The position numbers and the translations under genes were made by a program. 64,000 nucleotides of DNA from Thalassotalea sp. 1_MG-2023. Its GTDB lineage: Bacteria; Pseudomonadota; Gammaproteobacteria; Enterobacterales; Alteromonadaceae. Positions 58,457 through 64,000 of this stretch are shown here, in pieces. The first letter of the stretch is position 1, and the number at the start of each line of letters is the position of its first letter. Location: NCBI RefSeq assembly GCF_030546745.1, contig NZ_JAUOPD010000007.1:111080-175079 (forward strand), in the 5' to 3' direction. The notes below the pieces were generated by a model. The model was not told the origin of the DNA, searched no databases, and saw only the letters and a program-made list of their open reading frames with translations.

Positions 58457-59329
58457 TTATTCAGTTTTTAAATACTCTAAAGTATCCACCATCTCAAATT
58501 TAGGGCTTCGCTTTATAAACTCCCTTAAAAAAGCAGTATGAGCCGCTCCCATTAAAATAAATACTCGATCGTTTTTATTCATTTTAATCCTGTTAAGGTT
58601 AGAGTAAATTTTCATGTTTCTGTGATAAAAAAGAGCCGCATTGTCTGCCCCCTCAAAATTATCATCCAGTCCAACATATAGCAGTTTATCGGCATTAGCA
58701 TTTATTGAAGCATTCAAAGATATTGGATGATTTATAAACTTTAACTTCTCAAGTAACGAAAGGGACTCGTATTTTTCGTCTAATGCAGCAAGTTCAGGAT
58801 AATGTTTAAATGGGTTATTGGTGATCTCTAAATAAGTTTTTGGATCTATCGAATTGGTTAATTCGGGACTATTTTCAATAAAATCACCCACGCTATAGTT
58901 ATATCCCATGTGATTATCTATACCATAAATTTTTTCAACATTGTTTAGTCTCGCAACATCAAATGCGATCATACTGGTTTCACCGCTTGAGGTAATTAAT
59001 TCAGACGGGTGCTTTAAAAATTGTTGATATAATGAGTTAAGTTGCTCATTTTTTTCCGGCACTGACTCAACGCAAATAATAGTAGGGCGAAACTTCGCAA
59101 TCATTTTAGAGATTGCTCTTACCTCTTTCTGTAAGTTTTTATCTTCTTCGTCAAATTCAGTGCTATGCGCATCAGGCGTTGGTCCAAAATGAAAAGTACC
59201 GAAATTAAGGACTTTAATTTTAGAATGGTTAGCTTGAGCCTTAATTGTCTGTAAAGCAGGACTTTCACGACTCAGTACATTAAAACTTAATAACACTAAA
59301 AGATTGATTATTACAGCTGTAAATCGCAT
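58457..59329 (-). CDS. DUF5694 (TraB/EreA-like superfamily) exported protein
   Basis: A 290-residue protein with a signal peptide (residues 1-20). It has VLNFGTFHFGPTPDAHSTEFDEED near the N-terminus, RPTIICVESVP and, near the end, VFILMGAAHTAFLREFI, a pattern of the TIKI/TraB/EreA/ChaN superfamily with conserved His and Glu. The DUF5694 call is from memory. Function unknown. First gene of the three-gene run; AAAGGAAA site before ATG. Confidence 0.78.
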   Translation of the reverse strand: MRFTAVIINLLVLLSFNVLSRESPALQTIKAQANHSKIKVLNFGTFHFGPTPDAHSTEFDEEDKNLQKEVRAISKMIAKFRPTIICVESVPEKNEQLNSLYQQFLKHPSELITSSGETSMIAFDVARLNNVEKIYGIDNHMGYNYSVGDFIENSPELTNSIDPKTYLEITNNPFKHYPELAALDEKYESLSLLEKLKFINHPISLNASINANADKLLYVGLDDNFEGADNAALFYHRNMKIYSNLNRIKMNKNDRVFILMGAAHTAFLREFIKRSPKFEMVDTLEYLKTE

Positions 59330-59742
59330 CGTTTAATTTTCCTTTTAATGAGGAGTATTCCTATATTTATTTTCGAAAACGTTATTAACATTAAAAAATT
59401 TATCTAAGTAAATGCTTCAAGCCTTGGTTACTTAAATGCATTCACACCAGCTTTTTTTTGCAATAGTTCATAACCACAAACTTAAACGGACAAAAGTTGG
59501 TGGTTATGTCAAACCAAGCCAAATTGAACAACCTTTAGCAGCCCTATGCTTTACGCGCTTGCTATATGCAGGTTTGCTCAGTTACCTCAAATTCAATTTA
59601 ATATTCCGTTCGAGAGATACTAGCTTGATAAACAGAAGTTTGAATACAATTGGTCCTTAAAGCTTCCCAAATCCGATGCTCAGAGAGGGTGTAATGTGGG
59701 AAGCGCAAAAGGTTAAAATTAGCTTGACGCCATAGTCTCTTG
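59330..59742. other. 413-bp spacer with a partial attC-like end
   Basis: The right end (59742-59748) is GTTAGAT, a perfect GTTRRRY core; on the minus strand ATCTAAC overlaps the stop codon of the YciI-like gene. Inside lies an 8-bp inverted repeat GCTTCCCA/TGGGAAGC (59651-59694). The middle part (about 59480-59650) has an open plus frame without ribosome site, and its sequence ACAAAAGTTGG resembles an attC arm. It looks like fused remains of several sites or cassettes. No gene supported. Confidence 0.45.
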
Positions 59743-60036
59743 TTAGATGCAATTTTTAATGGCTTCAAATTCTTTCGCTGCCATAGTTGGAATAAACTCT
59801 GTTACTTCGTAATTCGCTACATTAGCAATATGAAATGGATCTTCTTTTATTATTGAGTCCACTTCAGTCTCGTTAGCCGCATTTATTAAAATTACTCCGC
59901 CAGTTCGTGGAACTTTGCGTCCTGAAGCAATAAATTTACCTGCTGCATAATATTTTTCAAGGAATGTGACATGAGCTTCAATATATTGATCAACTTCTGA
60001 TAATTCCGTTGTGTACGTTAAGGATACAATAAACAC
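59743..60036 (-). CDS. YciI-like protein
   Basis: A 97-residue ferredoxin-like-fold protein with the YciI pattern: VDQYIEAHVTFLEKYYAAGKFIASGRKVPRTGG and EDPFHIANVANYEVTEF with the conserved DPF. Starts at GTG at 60036, six bases from GGAG. Distant from the yciI at 42738, so not a recent copy. The stop codon lies within the attC core. Confidence 0.88.
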   Translation of the reverse strand: MFIVSLTYTTELSEVDQYIEAHVTFLEKYYAAGKFIASGRKVPRTGGVILINAANETEVDSIIKEDPFHIANVANYEVTEFIPTMAAKEFEAIKNCI

Positions 60037-60051
60037 TTAACTCTCCATTTC

Positions 60052-60148
60052 ATGTCGCCCACATAAGGGGCTGATAATAGTTGGTTAAAATTAGCGACGC
60101 AGGAGCAAAACCAAACTGTATTTTGTCCTTACTTAACAATTTTTTAGC
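60052..60148 (-). repeat. attC-like site D
   Basis: Left arm GGGGCTGATAATAGTTGG followed by TTAAAAT; right arm CCAAACTGTATTTTGTCC. The end is degenerate (TTTTTTAGC). It follows the 410-residue gene by six bases. Confidence 0.75.
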
Positions 60149-60153
60149 TAACT

Positions 60154-61386
60154 TTAATTCTTAACCTTGATTTTATTAATCTGATTACCATTACTTTCAG
60201 TCGTTACAATAATATTATCACCTTGAGATAAAAAAACTGATTTTTGGTCACTTTTAGATAAAATTAGCACTCTGTCTAAGGGGACTTCATTTTTATGATT
60301 AAATTTAAAAACGTCAACCATGCAAGGGTACGTATTTTTACAATCATTTGTAGTGACGTTGTAATAAACTCGGTCTAAAGAAGCCCACTTTGGGCGTCCA
60401 TAAAGGTAACTTGTTCTTGGCCAAAAAATTGAGATATCCCATTTACTTGAGTCAGAACTCCAAACTTCGCTCCCTTTTACAAAAACAAATGGTTCTTGTA
60501 ATCTTACTTCTTTTACCGCTTTTGTATATGTTGGGTGTTCAAATTCTGTATTACTTCGCTCTATCCGTGTTGTTTGGTCAATAGTCAGCGTTTCTAAGCT
60601 GGTAAAGCTTTTAAGTTTACTAGCTAACCATTCCTCTTCATTTATATGAGAATAACCAACATGAATGATGATTTTTGCATCAGGGTCTTTATCAAATACT
60701 TTTTCTTTGATTGTTAATGCTGAGTTAGTTTCACGTTCATCGATAGTATCGAGTTTACTAGGTTTATGTAGGTCATAAGAAATTATTTCAAAGCCGATTT
60801 CTTTTGCTTTAAGTACTAGATTTGCATAGGTGCTTTCACGGGTGTAATACCCAATATTGTTAGTGACATATCCTTTATTAACTTGTGATGAAGCTGAACT
60901 ATTTAAAGATTCGGCCGCAAAATAACGATATCCTTGCTTCCATAGCCCCGAAAGCATACGGTACGTTAGTACCCTATGTTGTGCAATATCATGAGCTTCA
61001 TTGAACATTACAATTTGATGTAGTTGCGAGCGTTTTAATATTTCACTTTCTGCACTTTTTACTTTGTAGTTAGTTAAGTCTTCAAGAGCTAAAGTTTCAT
61101 TTTCAGCACTTGAATCTTTAGCAATAAGCACTTTTTTATGTAAGCCAGCAAACGAATATTGAACACCAAGATCTTGCATAATAATATCTAAAGCAACAGG
61201 GCTATCAGTATATTCTTTGGCAAAATTTTCAATGATTGGAAGTTTCTCAGCTAAGCTTTTACCTTTAGTTTGTTCTTGAACCTGATTTCCAATTTTTATT
61301 GCTTCTAAAAAAAACTTTTCGTGATCATGCTTTGAAGAGAATGCAGAATCAGAAGCAAGTAGACACAGTAGTATTATTTTCTTCAA
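60154..61386 (-). CDS. Exported EreA/ChaN-like protein, unknown substrate
   Basis: A 410-residue protein with a signal peptide (about residues 1-17), starting at a TTG at 61386 behind AAAGGA. Motifs: IVMFNEAHDIAQHRVLTYRML near residue 125, RYFAAESL near 155 and IIIHVGYSHINEEEWLA near 235. This His/Glu pattern fits the erythromycin-esterase/ChaN/TraB superfamily. The C-terminal 120 residues are a beta-rich region of unknown type with a Cys pair. The second member of this superfamily in the array; the two are not copies. Confidence 0.75.
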   Translation of the reverse strand: MKKIILLCLLASDSAFSSKHDHEKFFLEAIKIGNQVQEQTKGKSLAEKLPIIENFAKEYTDSPVALDIIMQDLGVQYSFAGLHKKVLIAKDSSAENETLALEDLTNYKVKSAESEILKRSQLHQIVMFNEAHDIAQHRVLTYRMLSGLWKQGYRYFAAESLNSSASSQVNKGYVTNNIGYYTRESTYANLVLKAKEIGFEIISYDLHKPSKLDTIDERETNSALTIKEKVFDKDPDAKIIIHVGYSHINEEEWLASKLKSFTSLETLTIDQTTRIERSNTEFEHPTYTKAVKEVRLQEPFVFVKGSEVWSSDSSKWDISIFWPRTSYLYGRPKWASLDRVYYNVTTNDCKNTYPCMVDVFKFNHKNEVPLDRVLILSKSDQKSVFLSQGDNIIVTTESNGNQINKIKVKN

Positions 61387-61434
61387 GTTAAATCCTTTTA
61401 TTTGAAATGTAATGCTGAACGGTATGGTAAGTTA

Positions 61435-61517
61435 GCTCACGCCCCACTAAGAGGCAAATAATAGTTGGATAAAATAAGAAAAAACAACTGTTTTTTGTCC
61501 TTTTGAGCCTTGTTAGC
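61435..61517 (-). repeat. attC-like site B
   Basis: Left arm AAGAGGCAAATAATAGTTGG, right arm AACAACTGTTTTTTGTCC, right end CTTGTTAGC. The left arm AAGAGGCAAA also occurs in site C. It follows the broken gene at 61537. Confidence 0.82.
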
Positions 61518-61536
61518 TGTTTACTTCCACAAACAC

Positions 61537-62040
61537 CTAATCATTGTTTATAGAAAAAGAAACTGCTTGGATTTTCCAGCCTTTAGTTGTTTGTACTAGT
61601 TGCCAGCTTTCTGACCCCCAGTTTTGTTTTTTATTATCTTTATAATATGCATAGTCAAAATAAACCGTAGCAATATTTTTATCTGAGTGAATTTGTATAT
61701 TACTAAACTCTTCTTTTGAAGGGCCTTCTTCGGAGATGATACTTTCAATAAAATCTTACGGTGAGGATAAGAACTTTCTAGTTACCTCTATGTTTTTATT
61801 TTGTTTCTTGTTGATTTCTTTTACTAAAGCAATTCGTTCTTCCATAATTTTTTCTGAAAAAACACCAACCCAAGAAACTCCTTCTTCAAGAAATAAACCC
61901 AAGAATGATTCTCTATCCTTATTTTGAATAGACTCTTCAAATGTTTTTATTACAGCTCTGATCTCTTCGTCTTCTGAGGTACCAGCTAAGCAATAATTAA
62001 TACTGAACACAAAGATAAAAATGACACAGGTATACTTCAT
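61537..62040 (-). pseudogene. Broken exported SnoaL/DUF4440-like gene (in-frame stop)
   Basis: A 168-codon frame with a TAA at 61756-61758 (codon 95). The frame continues without shift for 72 more sense codons and ends at TAG 61537. The first part has a signal peptide (cleavage near CLAG) and IRAVIKTFEESIQNKDRE; the second part has the closing strands of an NTF2-like fold (IATVYFDYAYYKD, then SESWQLVQTTKGWKIQAVSF). So one point change, such as AAA to TAA, cut the gene. The protein type (SnoaL/DUF4440-like) is inferred from this pattern. Confidence 0.8.
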
Positions 62041-62094
62041 AAAATTTTACTTAATAATATTTAATACACATACTTAATTGGAACCTGATTGACG

Positions 62095-62189
62095 GCTAAC
62101 GCACTAACAATGGGCAAGTATCAGTTGGTTAAAATACGCGACGATGGAGCAAAAACCAACTGTTATTTGCTTATTTATTAGCTTGTTAC
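62095..62189 (-). repeat. attC-like site A
   Basis: Left end GCTAACGC, left arm GGCAAGTATCAGTTGG plus TTAAAAT, centre with GACGATGGAGC, right arm CCAACTGTTATTTGC, right end GCTTGTTAC. It is the best-preserved copy of the family. It follows the VOC gene. Confidence 0.85.
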
Positions 62190-62198
62190 ATTTTTAAA

Positions 62199-62597
62199 CT
62201 AATTATCTGTAGGCTGTAGATGTTGAACCACATCAACACTAAAGCCTGCTGGATCTTGAATGATAAAATGTATTTGCCCCCACTCTTCTTGCTTTAAAGC
62301 CATTATAAAATTTAGTCCCATTTTTTTAGCTTCCGCATATGCTATAGCTGCATCTTTGACTTCAAGTGAAATTACATACCCCTTAGGAGACATTATAGGA
62401 TGAAGAAACTCTGGCTGGCTTGAAAGATTAGGCAACAGAAAACCAAGCTGGATATTATGGTTGGGTGAGATCAAATGAAGATAAAAATTAGAATCATAAA
62501 ATACGGCTGTAAACCCAAAAACTGTCTCATAAAAAGTCTTCACCGCTTCCAAATCACTCGTCACCATTACGGGAAACATCACGTCTACTTCAATCAT
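62199..62597 (-). CDS. VOC (glyoxalase/bleomycin resistance-like) family protein
   Basis: A 132-residue protein with two beta-alpha-beta-beta-beta repeats: FPVMVTSDLEAVKTFYETVFGF, then VISLEVKDAAIAYAEAKKMGL and HFIIQDPAGFSVDVVQ. Metal ligands are not obvious in full. Substrate unknown. AGGAG before ATG. It lies 53 bp behind the AraC-type gene with no attC between, so both form a two-gene cassette and the regulator may control it. Confidence 0.88.
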   Translation of the reverse strand: MIEVDVMFPVMVTSDLEAVKTFYETVFGFTAVFYDSNFYLHLISPNHNIQLGFLLPNLSSQPEFLHPIMSPKGYVISLEVKDAAIAYAEAKKMGLNFIMALKQEEWGQIHFIIQDPAGFSVDVVQHLQPTDN

Positions 62598-62650
62598 TTT
62601 ATTTACTCCTGAGATTAGATTACTAAAAACAGTATTATTATTCTTTTAAT

Positions 62651-63451
62651 TCAATCTGTATTGTACAAAGCGGACATAGTTCTAAACTGGTTTGGAGTAA
62701 CACCAGACATATTTTTAAAGTCTCGATGAAAATGCGGTTGATCGTAATAGTAAGAAGCCCACACATTGGGGCAATTCGCCGCATTCATAGCGCGTAATGT
62801 TTTTTGAAAACGAAAAACCTTAGCGAATTCTCTAGGCGAAAGTCCTAAATATTGAGAAGTTAATCGACGCAGGTGCCTAGCAGATACTCCAAACTCAGAA
62901 CACTGCTTATTAGATATGTCAATATTAGAGGTAATATTTCGATCACAATGTAAAATATATCGCATTAATCTACGATCAATTTCGAAATAATTTATGTCAT
63001 CAAGCAATATTTTCGATAGAAACTCACAGCGTTTTTGAAATGACATGACCTGATAACTACTATTACATAAAGCACTTAAAAAATTTTCAGGTAGTATGTC
63101 GCTTATGACGTTGTCGTCATTGCTCCATTCACCCAAAGGGATCTGTATTATTCCTTGATGCCCTAGTATACGAAACCTAATACCGAAATATGAAACAGGC
63201 CCTATCATTTCAAACACTTTAGCCGAGGAGAATGGGGAAACAATAAAAACTTCTTCAGGAAATGAAAGGTTAATTATTAGGTCGACACAATTATCAGGAA
63301 CACTACGATAAAAATACTTACCATTTGGAACATTAAGTTGCCAATATTCCTGTACCCAATTACTTAATGATGACGCAGGTTTTAAAGTTAGATATGAGTC
63401 GGAATTATTTACTCGGCCTTGTAAGGAGTAATCATTAATGTTTATCAGCAT
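62651..63451 (-). CDS. AraC family transcriptional regulator
   Basis: A 266-residue regulator from the ATG at 63451 (a GTG at 63466 would add five residues). The N-terminal part (about 20-150) resembles the DUF6597 sensor type (WVQEYWQLNVPNGK, VPDNCVDLIINL). The C-terminal part has two helix-turn-helix motifs: FGVSARHLRRLTSQYLGLSPREFAKVFRFQKTL and ASYYYDQPHFHRDFKNMSGVTPNQFR. Regulators are unusual cargo for cassettes. Confidence 0.9.
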   Translation of the reverse strand: MLININDYSLQGRVNNSDSYLTLKPASSLSNWVQEYWQLNVPNGKYFYRSVPDNCVDLIINLSFPEEVFIVSPFSSAKVFEMIGPVSYFGIRFRILGHQGIIQIPLGEWSNDDNVISDILPENFLSALCNSSYQVMSFQKRCEFLSKILLDDINYFEIDRRLMRYILHCDRNITSNIDISNKQCSEFGVSARHLRRLTSQYLGLSPREFAKVFRFQKTLRAMNAANCPNVWASYYYDQPHFHRDFKNMSGVTPNQFRTMSALYNTD

Positions 63452-63486
63452 AGTTGAATACCCCACCTCTCAAATAGCACAGAAAA

Positions 63487-63583
63487 TATAACGTATCACT
63501 AAGAGGCAAATTGCAATTGGCTAGAATAAGTGAAGCACAAACAAAAAGCCAACTGTAATTTGTCCTGAAAACCCTTGTTAGCT
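63487..63583 (-). repeat. attC-like site C
   Basis: Left end TATAACG, left arm AAGAGGCAAATTGCAATTGG, right arm GCCAACTGTAATTTGTCC, right end CTTGTTAGC. It lies between the small unknown gene at 63624 and the AraC gene. Confidence 0.82.
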
Positions 63584-63623
63584 ATTGCTCTAGCCACTGC
63601 TAGAATATAGCCAATCAGTTAAT

Positions 63624-63821
63624 TTAGAAATTAAGTAATGGAACGGGATAAATATTATTAGATATAAACCTAAATCTCATCAGGAATGATAGCTCTTGTA
63701 AATCAGTAAAATTGTCTTCTACAGTTCGTTTCATATAAGTAGTAAATAAGACTGATAGAAATATTGCTATATATTGAGAAAACTCATTACGTTCTTTAGG
63801 CTTTACTTCCTTGCGCACCAC
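63624..63821 (-). CDS. 65-residue protein, unknown, weakly supported
   Basis: A frame from a GTG at 63821 (GGAGAG-like site) to 63624, between two attC-like sites, as a cassette gene would be. It has one hydrophobic stretch near residues 17-30 and otherwise mixed sequence. Not recognised; it may be a fragment of a larger lost gene. Confidence 0.4.
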   Translation of the reverse strand: MVRKEVKPKERNEFSQYIAIFLSVLFTTYMKRTVEDNFTDLQELSFLMRFRFISNNIYPVPLLNF

Positions 63822-63836
63822 ATACTCTCCGAAATA

Positions 63837-63931
63837 GCTAATGCCTAAATAACAGGCTTAAAATTGTTTGTTAAAATTTGAGGAACGAAAAACAACAAAC
63901 TGTTTTAAGTCCTTGTTTATTTTCTTGTATG
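63837..63931 (-). repeat. attC-like site F
   Basis: Left end GCTAATGCC, left arm AGGCTTAAAATTGTTTG plus TTAAAAT, right arm CAACAAACTGTTTTAAGTCC, right end CTTGTATGG. It closes the next cassette, most of which lies outside the window. Confidence 0.72.
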
Positions 63932-64000
63932 GATAATAAACCCACCAAACTTAAACTTATTCGGTAAAGTGAGACCCAAGCTATAGCAGCAACTATAGCT
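63932..64000 (-). other. 3' end of the next cassette, cut by the window
   Basis: 69 bp right of site F. Two minus-strand frames are open to the edge: one stops in the site F end, the other, hydrophobic (IVAAIAWVSLYRISLSLVG), runs into site F. Too short to assign. Confidence 0.3.

Larger units (their letters stand above)
55731..64000 (-). mobile_element. Gene-cassette array with attC-like sites (chromosomal integron or CALIN)
   Basis: All genes are on the minus strand, and most are followed, on the left, by an 80-100-bp imperfect palindrome of one family. Shared parts: a left arm like GGCAAATAATAGTTGGTTAAAAT, shown here in short as AATAGTTGG-TTAAAAT, a variable centre, a right arm like CCAACTGTTATTTGTCC, and GCTAAC/GTTAGC ends. 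On the minus strand the core next to the gene reads RYYYAAC-like, and once exactly ATCTAAC, overlapping a stop codon, as expected for attC. Genes are short, unrelated and mostly of unknown role. No integrase gene is in the window. Direction predicts it beyond 64000. The left limit is uncertain (copy 1 of the repeat at 53695 may belong to it). Confidence 0.8.

Noticed and set aside
59436..59660. 74-residue plus frame in the 59.3-59.7 kb spacer
   Set aside because: It opposes every other gene in the array, has no ribosome site and overlaps attC-like arms; more likely a by-product of repeat sequence.

Overview
The window looks like the chromosome of a marine gammaproteobacterium of the Alteromonadales, most like Colwelliaceae (Colwellia/Thalassotalea type). 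This rests on low GC, AT-rich spacers, a gammaproteobacterial housekeeping order (yceD-rpmF-plsX-fabDG-acpP-fabF-pabC-mltG; lapAB-ihfB-rpsA-cmk-aroA-serC-gyrA; ubiG-gph-nrdA-nrdB-yfaE) and TonB receptors. The genus is inference.

Layout. 1-1221: start of a secreted lipoprotein, probably an M60-like (enhancin/SslE type) metallopeptidase with a ricin-like N-terminus, cut by the window edge. 1596-8743: fatty acid and phospholipid synthesis cluster on the minus strand, with no fabH between plsX and fabD. 8862-10685: yceF (Maf) and a DUF418 membrane protein. 10987-18856: a plus-strand operon of two TonB-dependent receptors, an ABC ATPase and two ABC-2 permeases, preceded by an 18-bp perfect palindrome resembling published Zur boxes. 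18929-29449: minus-strand core genes pyrF, lapB, lapA, ihfB, rpsA, cmk, aroA, serC, gyrA. 29770-36043: DUF962 gene, ubiG, gph/mupP, nrdA, nrdB, yfaE, with candidate NrdR boxes before nrdA and a terminator-like hairpin between nrdA and nrdB.

36040-40449: a four-gene minus-strand signalling block (STAS protein; receiver-PP2C-HATPase; receiver-Hpt; receiver-GGDEF-Hpt) that resembles the Pseudomonas HsbR/HsbA/HsbD switch. 40818-44790: M24 peptidase, yciB, yciI, an LprI-like protein, sulA under a clear LexA box, and a SEC-C protein. 44969-53652: accessory genes, among them a racemase, a metallo-beta-lactamase-fold protein whose natural start codon reads ATC, a symporter fused to a periplasmic binding domain, and a MerR regulator with its 19-bp-spacer promoter right behind its own stop codon.

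About 53.7-64 kb: every gene is on the minus strand. The spacers hold a family of 80-100-bp imperfect palindromes sharing the same arms (a GTTGG-TTAAAAT left arm, an AACCAACTGTTATTTGTCC-like right arm, and GCTAAC/GTTAGC ends). I read these as attC sites of a sedentary chromosomal integron or a CALIN array. The cassettes carry small membrane proteins, DUF4177, YciI, VOC plus AraC, a serine hydrolase, two proteins that look like the TraB/EreA/ChaN superfamily, a gene broken by one in-frame stop, and two copies of a 97-residue unknown protein that differ almost only by silent changes. No integrase is present in the window. The gene direction predicts intI/attI, if it exists, to the right of position 64000.

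I saw no tRNA or rRNA gene, no CRISPR array, no prophage and no insertion sequence.
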